The notes below the pieces were generated by a model, which had not been told where the DNA came from, searched no databases, and worked only from the letters and a program-made list of their open reading frames with translations. Shown piece after piece: positions 1 through 11,631 of a stretch of 64,000 nucleotides of DNA. This DNA comes from Undaria pinnatifida (lineage: Eukaryota > Sar > Phaeophyceae > Laminariales > Alariaceae). Numbering within the stretch: position 1 is the first letter of the stretch; each line of letters opens with the position of its first letter. The stretch covers positions 7,750,381 to 7,814,380 of the forward strand of contig JABAKD010000011.1 in assembly GCA_012845835.1 (NCBI GenBank), given 5' to 3'. The translations under genes were made by a program, and so were the position numbers.

Positions 1-389
1 ATTCCCGCGCAGTTGTGGTTGGTCTGTGGCATTGCGCGGCCGAGTTACCTCGAGACAGCCCCTGCGGTCGTAGAGGGACGTTCCCTCCTCCGGGCATGGC
101 GAATATGTCAGGAAACAGCGGTATATGCCAGTGTACGGACGACCGTCTAGACATGCGTCAGCTATTTTCTAGAAATGTTTCAATTACGTCAGCTGTGGGT
201 GCGGTCGATTTAAGGGCCGATACTCATATTTGCATGCTGTGTGATGTTTACGTAGCCTACTGTTGTTCGTGGGGAAGCTTGTAACGTTTAGATGTAGTAT
301 GCTATTTTGGTGCGGAAACTCCCAAGGGTGAGATTGACGGCGCCCATATGAAAAACGATCGCATTGCCGACATACTCACACATCCGTAT
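1..389. other. No gene recognised at left edge
   Basis: Short open frames only, none with a convincing protein. It may be intron or upstream sequence of the gene whose last exons lie at 1353-2148. Confidence 0.3.
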
Positions 390-689
390 ACCGGTCGCCC
401 CGGTGGCGTATCAGGTTATCCTCGAGCCTGGTATAGGTCAGTTTCTTGAGTTCGAGTCCCCCCGAGTGCATACTCGTATCAATTCGTGAGCGCTTTTTCG
501 TGTGCACAAATTGACTTGCAGAAAGCGTGAGAGCATGAGTTAGCAACACTCAATGAAAAATCCACGAGCGGTGGGATATTATTGAACCCTATGCGCGATA
601 AAAAGTGAAGGCAAGAACCGGGGGGGGGAAAGGGACGACACCTGTGACCACGGCTCGTCTAGAAGCTGGAAAGTAGAAGTGTGAAACAA

Positions 690-700
<11 letters not shown>
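390..700 (+). mobile_element. tRNA-derived SINE, family A, copy 1
   Basis: The first 80 bases look like a tRNA-derived RNA polymerase III promoter: an A-box-like GGTGGCGTATCAGG and a B box GAGTTCGAGTCC. An unrelated body follows, ending near GACGACACCTGTGACCACGG and AGAAGCTGGAAAG. The same head-to-tail order recurs at 4010-4302 and, more diverged, at 62292-62600. An A/C-rich simple tail follows. SINEs carry no protein and depend on other elements for movement. Confidence 0.75.
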
Positions 701-723
<23 letters not shown>

Positions 724-773
724 ACTACAATCACAACTACAACTACAACTACAACTACTACTAATACTACTAC
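701..773. repeat. (CAA)n/(CTA)n microsatellite
   Basis: Runs of CAA grade into ACAACT and then CTA units directly behind SINE copy 1, as if the microsatellite grew from the SINE tail. Confidence 0.85.
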
Positions 774-778
774 GAAAA

Positions 779-850
779 ACGTGGAAGTGTGGTGAGCTTA
801 AGCTTTATGTTTCCCCATCCACCGGAGGATAAAAATATAGAAAAAGAAAG
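779..850 (+). repeat. Short dispersed repeat, copy 1
   Basis: This stretch contains GTGGTGAGCTTAAGCTT and, a little further, CCGGAGGAT followed by an A-rich tail. A second copy lies at 50838-50925 in the same orientation. No coding capacity; family unknown. Confidence 0.6.
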
Positions 851-1352
851 ATCGCCTTGCGCCTTTGACGCGTGATGTGAGACGCGCTAAATATGGCATG
901 CAGTACACTCTCTCCTAACTCGGCTTTTGCGCGCCCTCATTTCTCTTTCTGCTTTGTACTTCATTCATACCGGTACAGCAGTAGTCTAAAAGTGGCTCAT
1001 TTATCATATTATATGACGGGGCGGTTGCTTCAGGGGGTTATTTGGCCCCGGGGCCATCCCTTCACACTTCCGCTTGTATTTTTTCGTTCATGTTTTAGTT
1101 TCTCCGTCCGTGTTTTCGAACTTTTGTCTCCGTTTTTTCGCTCCATGGTTCTATTTCTCCATCTGTTGTTTTTCTTCTCTGTTTTTAGTTCGTGTTTTTG
1201 TTTCCACGTCCTATGTTCAAAGCCAAACAAAATAATCTCTGTTTTTCGCTCATGTCTTTTGTTTCTCCACCCTTGTTCTTTTTGTTTTGTTGTTTCTCTG
1301 TTTTTTTTTTCTTCTCAACCGCTACATTTCTTTTTTCTTTTTTGTGACGTAG

Positions 1353-2148
1353 GCGACGGAAGTGATCGCCAAGATTCGCGACTGGGAAAAGGCGGCACGG
1401 GTGGGCGAACACTTCGCGGTGGAAGTGTCGGGCGCCGTGACGGGTCGAGCCGAGTTGATGCGCGACGCGGTGGAACTCCTGATGGCGGGGATCGAGAGGC
1501 AACGCGGACGCCTGGAGACCCTCGCGACGGTGAGAAAGCGGTAGAAAACAAATGTCAGACGGATTGGACAGATCTCCCCCATAGTGTGTGCGTGCGCTAT
1601 TGTTGTTGCTGTTTGTTCTCCCATGGATTAGGCGCCATATTCTGGGCCGTGGTCACAAGACAGGCTCCAACAAAAATGTATGGGGCATAGAGTGATCGAC
1701 CACCGTCGGCGCTCTTTCTTTATGTGCGAGAGTTTTACGATATATATCTGGGGTTGCTGGTAATGAGATACTTACGTGCTTACAAGGATCGAAAACCGTG
1801 ATCGCAGCCCACGGTAAGCAGTACGCAGTGCTACGATAAATAGATATGTCGAAGGTGAGCAGCTTGCGAAGTTGAGTATCGACCATTCAACCGGATGAAC
1901 TCACATCTGACGCATTTGAAATATTTAATGAAAGTATCCTGGCACATATCACCCGCCTTTCTTCATGTTCTGCCCGTCCCCTCGCCCCCGCTGTGTCCCC
2001 TGCCCCCCCCCTCCCACCCCCCTGTGTGTTCCCTGTCCCCTCCCCCGTTGTGTCCCTTGTCTCCTCCCCCGCTCTCCCGCTGTGGCGCTTGCAGTTTCGC
2101 ATGCTCGGAGAGCCGGCGACGGAGGGCGAGAGGGGCCCATCGGCGTAG
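1353..2148 (+). CDS. 3' end of an unidentified gene (last two exons)
   Basis: Exon 1353-1529 (59 codons, open in phase 0) follows a long T/C-rich tract ending in TAG and is closed by ACG|gtgaga. It codes for a charged helical segment containing IAKIRDWEKAARVGEHF and ELLMAGIERQRGRLETLAT. The next acceptor, after a strong C-rich tract and GCTTGCAG, opens 2095-2148, which continues in phase as FRMLGEPATEGERGPSA and stops at TAG. Earlier exons must lie to the left and are not identified; the T-rich ORF from 893 upstream of 1353 looks like the intron's pyrimidine tract, not protein. No family recognised. The exon pair is supported by splice signals, phase and codon composition; the function is unknown. 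Confidence 0.6.
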
Positions 2149-3640
2149 TGTTTTTTACCGAACCAGCGCGGCGCGGGCGAAGCAAGTCCGCTCGGGATGG
2201 AACGGCAGTGTTTTCTTTCGTACGGTCGTTCAGGCGTTCAGATAGGCGGATTGGTTGGTTGGGTCACAGGTGCTGGCTCTAATAAGTGGGTCTTGCGTCA
2301 GTCTACAGCCACGTGGTCGTTGTTGCAAGCTGGCTATCTCGGCGCAAGACAGGGTGTTCGCTCGTTCGCTTGTTCGGGCGTACAGACAAACGGAATGGAT
2401 GGTTGGGTCCCTCGGCTGTGCTGGATACAGGTGCATTCACTGTCCAGTACTATCCAGGGGGGACATAGTAATCAGCACCAAATATGGTTTGTAACCATAG
2501 TGTAACCATAGGGGGGCGTATGCTTGTTGGGTCCCTTGTGGATTGAGTTTACCATGGTCATCCGTATCAGGTTGTTCTGGAGGTTGGGGTAGACTTTTTA
2601 CCTGGGTTTGCGTCGTTGCGTTAAATCCCGCTATTATTGCGGTCGCGTTTTTGGGGGCATTCTGCGCGGAATGAGTGCGGGAATTTCTCTACAGTTGTAG
2701 AGGCTTCACCGCCCAGCAATAGGGTGTTCATCTACCGAGGTACCACTTTTTTGCCTGGGACCATGACGTCGTTGTGTTGAGCGCTTGAGACAGTTGCTTG
2801 AACATGGGCTACAGCCGGTGGGTCGGGCCGTCGACGAACGCGCACTTGTCGGCTTGGGAGGCGCTGCGGCGTTCGGCCGACGATACGCGATCCTCTAAGA
2901 ATCATACCGCTCTCTGCTCTTTCCCTTGCGTCAGGGCGTGTTGTTTTCGTTTTACGAACAGTACAGGACACCTACTATCAACATAGACTAATAGTAAGAA
3001 TAAACACAAATACTATCTATCCCTAGGTGTGGATACCATCCCCTTCACCTAGATAGTACAGCCTTATTACGCATGAGTTCAAGCCCACCTTTCTTATTTG
3101 GGAGACGGTACATTCTACGCTTAACTTCAGTGTAACGGCACCCGAATTTCTTATTTCCATGTGAATCTCAGCCTGTCTTCCGTATCACCCTGTGTCTTAT
3201 TGCTGTTGATGCCCCTGTACTGTACTGTAGTTTGACTCCGCACATAACGAGATTAGGGGAAGTTCGTTCTTTTACGTACTTGGATGCAAGTTTGAACTCG
3301 TTGCTATGTGTATAGTAGACGCTTTCTGGTTGTGTGTTCTACGGTGTTGGACCTGGTATTTTCTCTTCTTATGTTGCAGTACAGGATTCATGGTACAGGT
3401 GTAGCTGGGTGCCTGGTTATTTTGTCGCACCCCGCGCCCAGCAGAGCTCGTAATTCAGTTGTGTTGTGCTCGAAGCTAATGTAGTTCGGTTGCTTTATGT
3501 TTACGAGTTCACCCCTGAAAAGGGTAGCTTACGATCGGGGAGTTGATTTCACGATTGTTGCTTCATTTTGTTAGAATGCACGAAAATCCTCTTGTTGAGT
3601 TTCTTTCCACAGTCTTGATAAGAAATACCCTTAAGGGTAT
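2149..3640. other. Intergenic, no gene seen
   Basis: At 2210-2440 two loosely similar blocks (GTTCGCTCGTTCG-like and GGTTGGTTGGGTC-like) suggest an old duplication. The rest is unique-looking sequence without exons I can support. Confidence 0.4.
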
Positions 3641-4009
3641 CTGGTATATTTCTCTGGGATACCCGTGTACGAATCATGATTCTCTTCGCCGTACCCGAGT
3701 AAGATATCCGGGTATTTCTAGAGTACATCGTATACTCTCTACTAGGTGTGTTTAGTACGGTGTATACCCTGGGGTACCCGGGTACCAAACGTTAGTTTTG
3801 GTCATACCCGAACAGATTCCCGGGTACTTCTATTAATAGAGTACATACCCTACTAGTAGGGGTTGGTATGAGGTACCCGGGTACTAGGCATTATTTTCTT
3901 GGTCATACCCGAGTAGAAACCCGGGTACATAAAGAGTATGTATCTAGCCAGACACACCATTGCTTTTTGATGCGGTCTGAAAATACCCAGGTACATGTAC
4001 AGTTTAGAG

Positions 4010-4302
4010 CCGGTCGCCCCGGTGGCGTATCAGGTTACCTTCGAGCCTGGTATAGGGCAGTTTCGTGAGTTCGAGCCCCGCCGAGTGCATACTCGTGTAG
4101 ATTCGTTTGGACTTTTTTTTGTGCACAAATTGACTTGCGGAAAGCGCGAGAGCGTGAGTTAGCAACACTCGATGAAAAATCGACAAGCAATGGGATTGCT
4201 GAACCCCATGCGCGATAAAAATTGAAGGCAAGAACCGGGGGGGAAAAGGGACGACACCTGTGACCACGGCTTGTCCAGAAGCTGGAAAGTAAAAGTGTGC
4301 GA
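4010..4302 (+). mobile_element. tRNA-derived SINE, family A, copy 2
   Basis: Near-collinear with the copy at 390: same A-box-like head, B box GAGTTCGAGCCC, the phrase GTGAGTTAGCAACACTCGAT and the tail ACGACACCTGTGACCACGGC. It ends in an A-rich tail (about 4303-4324). It interrupts a unit of the TACCCGGGTA family, so it is younger than that unit. Confidence 0.8.
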
Positions 4303-4502
4303 AAAAAAAGAAAAAAAAAAAAAATAGTATATACATACCTGTCCTGTCATCAACAGTGGGGATTGTACTCTGGGGTACTTGGGTACTAAACGTGATTCTC
4401 TTGGTTATACCCGAGTAGATAACCGGCTGCATAAAAAGTACATACCCCCGAAGTATGCCTGTTGCCGGCCGGTATGACCGACAAAAACAAATTGGTGCTG
4501 TA

Positions 4503-5125
4503 TCATCCTCTGTATGTTAAGTAAGTACTAAAATAACAAAATAATAACAGGGCAGTAGGGCAGTGCAGTGGTACGTACGGTAGTAACGGCATCCTCCTCT
4601 GTATGTTAAGTACCACAAAAACAAAAAAATAACACGGCAGCAGTACGGCAGTGCAGCAGTACGTACGGTAGTAAAGGACAGAGGAGTGTAGCAGTGGGGA
4701 CGGTGGTACTTTCAAGCACCAGTGGGAGGCCAGTAAATAATTGTAGAAAAAAAAAAGGTTCATCTCCCACAGGATGAACAAAGACTCCCACGTACGGAAC
4801 GGCCCACCCACCCACCACGGACGACGCAGTGCACCCTACACCCACCCACCGACCAAACCTTTACTACAATACATACAGCAGAACAGCAATGCAGCAGTAC
4901 GTACAGCAGTACACCTGGTACGCGGGGCGCAGTTAGTTGGTTGGTTCTTGAGGACCTTGTGTGAAACAGGAAACAGACGGGGGGAGTTTCATTTTTTGAC
5001 GATACTCGGCCATCTCGGGTAGCGGGCGAGTCGCCGTTCACCACCCACCCACCACCCACCATGCAATCTACCCAGCACAGCAGTACAGCAATGCAGCAAT
5101 ACGCAGACCAATACACCTGACAGGC
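4503..5125. repeat. Tandem and dispersed GCAGTACG-type repeat
   Basis: Two head-to-tail copies of a roughly 90-bp unit lie at 4503-4590 and 4591-4680, sharing CTCTGTATGTTAAGTA and GTACGTACGGTAGTAA. Looser copies of GCAGCAGTACGTACAGCAGT and CCACCCACCCACC runs continue to about 5125. Confidence 0.65.
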
Positions 5126-5640
5126 GAGCAGCAGCCGATTCGTTAGTTACAATGCTCTCGGGCTGGGCGGGATTCGCCATTGTTAGGCCAAGCGAAAAAC
5201 GCTCGCATTGTCGATTCTGCGCACGGCAAGCGGCGACGGCTGGACGCAGCTGTGATTGGTCCTGGTGTTGTTGTGATGCTTTCTGTCGAAGCAGGCGCGC
5301 TTGTGGTCTCGTGTCCATGGCTCTGTCCATGGTTCAAGTGGCCAAAAAGCAATTCGAAAGTTTAATATAGTTGGAGTTCGAAAAAAAAAATAGCGGGCAG
5401 CAACGAAGAAACAGCGGGGGGGGGCAAGCAAGCCGTCCCCGGGAGGGCGATTTCCACGCTTTCCCCTCGCCGAGGTTGGGCACCGACGTCCGTTCTTTTG
5501 CCGGCACGTGGTAGTGCTGCTGTGCGGATGGGACTTGGCGGCACCGCGAGGCCGCCGGAGGCGGAGTGGAGCTCGGGAGTCGCCGCCTTCTGGGGGGGGG
5601 GTTATAACCAAGATATTTTCAAAGATCCGAAAAAACGTCA
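5126..5640. other. Intergenic, no gene seen
   Basis: GC-rich unique-looking sequence with several overlapping open frames on both strands, none with splice signals or a protein pattern I trust. Confidence 0.3.
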
Positions 5641-5965
5641 CGACCACGTTAGCGTATTATATAATAAGGATACCCGAGTAGATAACCGGCTGCATAAAAA
5701 GTACATACCCTACTAAACACACCCTTCAAGCTTCTTCCTGGCGGTGTCTGAAAAACCCGGGTACATCTAGAGTATATACCTACCCTATTAATAGTAGGGA
5801 TTAAACTCTGGGGTACCCTGGTACTAAACGTGATTCTCTTGGTCATGCACAAGTAGGTACCCGGGTACATAAATAGCACATAACCTACCAAACGCACTCT
5901 TGAAGTTTCATCTTGATGTCGTCTGAATGTTTATCTTGTTTGGTAGCAACTAGCTGGTACCTGAC

Positions 5966-6399
5966 AGTCAGGGGGGGGCGGGGGCGGGGGCGGGGGGCGT
6001 TGTGTGGCGCTTGCCATCGGGCGAGAGTCATTCGATCAATGTACGTCTAAAATAACTGACGAACTTCACGGCATTGGGTACACGTTGGAGTAACCCGCCG
6101 CTGCTGTGCTGGGAGACGATGTTACGTGTGCAGCATGCAGTACAAAGCTGTGGCGCGAGCGAACGGGTGACGGCGCGCAATTGACGGCGGCGTTTATTGT
6201 CTTGCTGTACACCACCGTGCAACGTTAAAAACAGGACAACTGCAGGAAAACGGCCCAAATTGTAATGACATTTTGCGCTGCAGCGCAATACCTAGTACGT
6301 TTTACAGGGAATTGCCCTGCAAGGAAGGAGTCGTGAAACATGCTCGCGGACTGACGCTCGTACTGCAGATGGTTTGTCCCGACAATAGGGATGACACCA
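5966..6399. other. Intergenic, no gene seen
   Basis: Contains a G-rich run at about 5971-5998. Nothing else recognised. Confidence 0.35.
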
Positions 6400-6666
6400 G
6401 ACGCGTGCTACGATAATAAGAGGTGCACCATTTTTTTCTAATTCTACCCCTCGATTTGGGAGCTTAAGACCTCTCCCAAAAACAGATTTGGAGAAAAATT
6501 AAGCTGCTACCGGATGAAAAACACCATGGCCTAGGTGGGGCACACGACGAAAATCAGGAGAAAGAAAAAAAAATGGCCGATTTTTCCCGATGATTTTTGG
6601 TTAAGGAGCCGTGTAATTCAGAAAACATTTGAGACGAAATGTGCTTCCCCTGTCGTAGCACGCGTC
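6400..6666. mobile_element. MITE family 1, copy A
   Basis: Non-coding element of 267 bp with inverted ends GACGCGTGCTACGAT... and ...TCGTAGCACGCGTC. The interior has the family hallmarks: CTACCCCTCGATTTGGGAGC, TTAAGACCTCTCCCAAAAAC, CCGGATGAAAAACA, and a GGTTAAGGAGCC end region. Related copies are at 21651-21925, 29941-30225, 30699-31075, 47674-47945 and 59072-59392. Confidence 0.8.
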
Positions 6667-7775
6667 CGTTTCTGATTGTAACTCCACCTTGAAAGCAAAA
6701 GTCGTGCGACATGTTTTTTTTTTAATATCAACTCTTCTTCTGTCTTGCACTTCGGCCCAGCCCCAACCCGACTCCGGCGCTAACCATGTCCTCAATCCTG
6801 TGTGGGGATTGAGATCGGCCGCAGGGATGATCGCGCGGCTCCCCAGCGTTTCTTTAGGCTCCCCCGCGTTTCTTTACTGCATGCAGTAAGCTGCAAAAAT
6901 GATCCCACGCTAATCCTAACCCTTTTGTAGCGCCGCCAAATCCCCCCCTATACTAACTTCGAGTAAATCTGTAAAAAGAGAAGGTTTCCAGTCAGTTGTA
7001 AAAGCGTTTTCCCCAAAAAACGTTGTGCTATACTGACGGGGTTATTAAGAAGAAAACGTCCGGCTGAGATAAATAGGCGGTCGGTGAGCGCCAGCAATTA
7101 TCAATTTTTGGCACATTAGTCTATACGTTTTGCCAGGTATATATACCCAGGTCCCAAAAGAGGAAAAGCTTCACAGTTATGTTGAATGAATACGCTCGTT
7201 CGCGACATAGATCTGCACGTTATAGACTAATAGATAGACCAACAAATAGATGCATGTTCATGGAGCAGAATGCCGCGAACGAGCGAGGGCGACCTCACGC
7301 CTCTCGCGCTGAATATATCGTTTAGCCTCGAAGACGGTGCCGCATACTATCAACGGTATGCAGTGATGGGAGGGTACGGAGAGGTTACCGTTACGAAATG
7401 ACGGTGGGCAAACGGGGGGAGATGTGCCTGGGGCCGAGCCGCAGCATCTTTTCGACGCATCGCGCATGAGTGTCAAAAGCAAGGAGAGATTTTTTTTTTT
7501 TTTTTTATGATGTTGCCATGTGGGAGAAGCGCGCGTTGGGTTCGCTTTTGTACTTCTACTAGTTAGTGCTCGCACGAGTATTCGTACCGGTCGCGCGCAG
7601 GAAAGGAGCGTTTGTGCGCGGGTAGAAGTGCGCGGCGGGTATCAAAAGCAAGAAGGATTTTTATTTCTTGAGCCCATAGTCTATGCATATTGCGGGGGGG
7701 GGGGGGGTTCTGCACTACTACTACTATTAATACTAATACAGCAGCAGCACAGCACGTACTATATGGAGTTAATCT
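6667..7775. other. Intergenic, no gene seen
   Basis: Unique-looking sequence with a T-run at about 7490-7506 and a G-run at 7693-7706. No supported exon. Confidence 0.35.
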
Positions 7776-7974
<199 letters not shown>

Positions 7975-8228
7975 TGTTTAGTTCCGACCGCGCCGGTTAG
8001 CGTCGACTCACCCCGCTGGGCTGCCGAATGGCTTCTCTTTTAAGTTCGTGTATTATCGGCTGTCACACACCCGCGAGGGAAAGTTAACAGGAGGAACAGG
8101 AAAAGGAGTGAGAGCCTCGCGGCTCGTCACAGCACACACAGATCCAAGGACATGAACGAATAGCCCAAGAAACCATACTCCGAACCGACACGTAACTGTC
8201 ACTGCTTTGCGGCGAGTCTACTCAAACA
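7975..8228 (-). repeat. 3' LTR of the copia element
   Basis: Length 254 bp; in element sense TGTTTGAGTAGACTC ... GGAACTAAACA. Same length as the LTR at 15240-15493, with differences only next to the TG/CA end and at one internal C/T. Confidence 0.95.
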
Positions 8229-8239
8229 CCCTCCCGGCT
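8229..8239 (-). promoter_or_regulatory. Polypurine tract
   Basis: Directly inside the 3' LTR the minus strand reads GCCGGGAGGG, a purine run where plus-strand DNA priming is expected in an LTR element. Confidence 0.55.
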
Positions 8240-8582
8240 CGACACAATACCGTGACAAACCTATCATAAACATGTCTTGACGTATGTCTATTGCAAAGCA
8301 ATGTACAAGGGGAAACCCGCCCCACGGATCAAAACCCCTTGCAAAAATACCAAAAATAAAAACCATTGTGCCAATCAAACATGACCACAATAGCCGCGCC
8401 TCCAAGATGAGAATTAAGGCGAAGACAAGAATACCAGAGATCGCCTACTCCTGCCATAGGCACGCCAAGGCCGCGACAGTAAATGCGAGATGGCATTGTC
8501 TCTCTCCGCATCACTTATTCATAATAATCACCCGGCGCTAAACCAAAAAAAATGAACAAATTACTTCTGACCCAGAACAGAA

Positions 8583-10186
8583 TCAAATGTAAGAGTTCAT
8601 CAGGTAGTCCCTGTGCTCCCTGAAGATAGGGCCTACGAGCGCCTTCGTGAAAAGATCTGCCCGTTGTTCCGCTGTCGGAACATGTTCAACCGTGATCGTA
8701 CCAGACGATACCAGCTCGCGAACGAAATGAAACCTCACATCAAGGTGATTGGTTCTTGCAGAGCTGAATGGGTTGATCGCAAGGTTGATTGCCCCTTCGT
8801 TGTCTACATATACCATAATTGTCTTCTCTACAAGCGATGATGCTACGAACGAAGCTACCGATTTCGCGAATAGACCCTCCTTCACTCCATCACCGAGCGC
8901 ACGGTACTCTGCCTCGGCGGTCGAAAGCGACGTGGTCTTGTGAGTCGAACTGAATCCGGTAATCATGGAGTAACCTAGGCATACAGCTACCCCCGATACG
9001 GAACGCCTGTCGTCATCCTTCTCGGCAAAGTTCGAATCCGTGTACACCGACAATTCAAAGTCAGACTCAGGTTCCCTTTCGAACGTGAGGCTCAGGTCCT
9101 TGGTACCGAGCAAGTATCGAATAATCTGTAGCACCGCTGTCCAGTGCCTCTCGGTAGGCTTGTTCGCGTGGCGAGCTACAACACGCGTCGCATTCGCGAC
9201 CTCCATTCTTGACCAGACGACCAGCCATAGCAATGATCCGATGGCCTCCTTGTAAGGCCAATTGCCACTTGGTTCCCCTTCCTTCCTCGGTCCTAGGTCA
9301 GCACCGGCAGTGGCGGGGTATCGGGCAGTCGTTGTCACATCAAAACGTCTAGCCAATGTTTCGATGAATGTCCGCTGGTTGATTTTAGTTATCCCATCTT
9401 TTACGTCTTGGATAACCGCACACCCCGTGAAGAAGGTTAGTTCTCTCAGGTCAACCGTCGTGAAGTCCTCGTTGAGCGTTACAAGCAGCTTGTCAACCTC
9501 ATCCCTAGGACCGGCTACAGCCATGTCGTCCACATGGACTGCCAGAACCAGTATTACCTCACCCTTCACAATCTTCCGAAAAACGCAAGGGTCGGCTTTG
9601 CACTGTTCCATGCCGTGTTTCACTAGTTTCGTAACCAGCAAATTGTTCCACAAGGCACCGCTCTGTTTTAGGCCGTACAACGCCTTCTTGAGCTCTACGT
9701 ATTTGCCAGACAGGTCACCGCAACCCCCAGGGAGCTTCATAATGACCTTATAGTCTAGCGGTGCTTGGGTAAACGCCTGTTTGACATCGAAATGAGACGT
9801 TGTGTACCCCTTGTGGTTCCCCCACACGAGCACAATCTTGACACTAGTAGTGGCGGGTGTAGGTGCGTATGTCTGGAGGTAGTTCACGCCTTCCCGTTGC
9901 ATAAACCCTTTTGCTACCAGCCTCGCTTTGGGTGTAGTAATGTATCCGTCTTCGTCGGACTTCAGTGATAACACCCACCTACCATCTACTGCTTTCTCCC
10001 TCTCCGGAAGGCCAGGTAAAACAGTAAATGTCCCATTCTTCACAATACCATCCATTTCCTTGTCCATAACCCAAAGGTACGCGTTTTTGTATTTAGATTT
10101 GTACAACGCCTTCTTGAGCTCTACGTATTTGCCAGACAGGTCACCGCAACCCCCAGGGAGCTTCATAATGACCTAATAGTCTAGCG
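8583..10186 (-). pseudogene. copia pol: reverse transcriptase and RNase H
   Basis: Open on the minus strand for 527 codons to TGA at 8583. After a duplicated RT scrap (KLPGGCGDLSGKYVELKKAL) comes the RT start (AYLWVMDKEMDGIV, GRWVLSLKSDEDG, ARLVAKGFMQREGVNYLQTY), then DVKQAFTQAPLD, ALYGLKQSGALWNN and the catalytic VHVDDM block near 9521-9541 (VDD at the usual place of the copia YVDD). RNase H follows with YTDSNFAEKDDDRRSVSG, STAEAEYRAL and the terminal HVPTAEQRADLFTKAL. The RT and RNase H domains themselves look uninterrupted. The upstream join is wrong: the scrap is fused to the RT start and preceded by a TAG where the second copy has a lysine codon. It could not be made as part of a normal Gag-Pol. 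Confidence 0.9.
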
Positions 10187-10192
10187 GTGCTT

Positions 10193-11631
10193 GGGTAAAA
10201 CGAAGAGAAAACACAAGTGCGACCCGCAAGCGGAACCGGGATTTTATCTCGGGCCCGCAGACAACCATCCGAGGGGAACATGTCGTATCCTATCGAAAGC
10301 AACTAACCAAATTCACCTCACCCGTGATGTCACCTGGCATCATGTCCCGACCCCTGCCCCCTTGCCAGCCTATCAGCAGGCACCCCCTACACCCGTTGAA
10401 GGGAGGGGGCATGACGACGAGACCGCCGTCGGGGGCAGGGAGGGCACACCACTTCAAGGTGGTGGGGGGGATGATGACGCTTCGGACAGCGATGACGACC
10501 TCTCAGTGGAGTGGGAAGACGAGACACACGATGGCAAGGATGTCAACGTCGCCGCCGGCAGAGCACCGGAGACGACCGAGCCGACAGGAACTCCGTTCCA
10601 GGGGGCCACTCCCTCCGCGGCAGTGTCTCATGGAGGTTCGTTCGGGGACGATGGTGGTACCACCCCGAGCAGCAGCAACCAGCGCAGAAGCCGCAGTCGC
10701 AGAGGCGGCAGCGACAGCAGCAGCAGCAGCAACACCAACACCAACAACAGCAGCCGTGGCAGCGGACATGGCGACGGTGGCAGCGCCGACGGTGGCGGTG
10801 GAGGCACTGCCGGTGACTCCGCCGGTGACATCAATCTTGCCGGCTATGCACCGCTCCCCCCCGAACTGCCCAAAGGTGAAGCGGGACGGCTGCAGAGCTG
10901 GGGTAGGCACGGTGACCTGATCACATCGTCGAGACTGAGATCCGTGCGCAACCGCCTCCAAGAGGTACCCAAAGAACCGAATACTGGAGGCAATACGGCC
11001 CTGCTGGTCTACATGAAGGCGCTGGTGACGGACTTCATCAACGGCGAACTGGAGGCTGAAGAGATGCAAGAAGCAGAAGAGTTCATCAACGGCCACGCAT
11101 GCGATGATCTCCTGGACTCGCTGGCAACGAGTGCGACTGGTTTCGACGACCACGAGTCAGCATCTAACGTCTTCTCGCTAATGCACGACACCGCGATCGA
11201 CGAGCCCGAGATCGCCCTGGTCACCATGGAATCAGGGAAGTCCGAGTCTGAAATTGAAATGCCGTCTGGTCCTTTGTCAGAAGCTGAAGTACCTCCGATC
11301 TCCGTAGCTGGCGTGTACAAATCTAAATACAAAGACGCGTACCTCTGGGCTATGGACAAGGAAATGGATGGTATTGTGAAGAAAGGGACATTTACTGTTT
11401 TACCTGGCCTTCCGGAGAGGGAGAAAGCAGTAGATGGTAGGTGGGTGTTATCACTGAAGTCCGACGAAGACGGATACATTTACTACACCCAAAGCAAGGC
11501 TGGTAACAAAAGGGTTTATGCAACGGGAAGGCGTGAACTACCTCCAGACATACGCACCTACACCCGCCACTACTAGTGTCAAGATTGTGCTAGCGTGGGG
11601 GAACCACAAGGGGTACACAACGTCTCATTTT
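10193..11631 (+). other. Inverted internal segment of the copia element
   Basis: This block reads as copia pol on the plus strand, opposite to the rest of the element. It starts at the integrase C-terminal part (KTKRKHKCDPQAEPGFYLGP), runs through a long Ser/Gly/Asp-rich linker (DSSSSSNTNTNNSSRGSGHG) and the RT start (KSKYKDAYLWAMDKEMDG), and ends at GYTTSHF. Its first part is an inverted copy of minus-strand sequence at about 11,635-12,135 and its last part of about 9,790-10,110. A one-base change near 11,480-11,510 shifts frame (SDEDGYI then YTQSKAGNKRVYATGRR instead of PKARLVAKGFMQR). The linker between these parts is present only here. Confidence 0.85.

Larger units (their letters stand above)
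3640..5965. repeat. Repeat family rich in TACCCGGGTA palindromes
   Basis: Units share ACCCGGGTAC, GTGATTCTCTTGGTCATACC, CGAGTAGATAACCGGCTG and CATAAAAAGTACATACCC. Units are seen at about 3655-3810, 3780-4000, 4330-4460 and 5655-5960, so the family is locally repeated and interrupted by other sequence. SINE copy 2 sits inside one unit: the sequences on either side of it (to 4008, from about 4325) together match the intact unit near 5750. No protein. Confidence 0.6.

Noticed and set aside
893-1690. 265-codon frame upstream of and over the first exon
   Set aside because: Phe/Ser-rich because it reads a T/C-rich intron tract; the real exon uses another frame (1353-1529).
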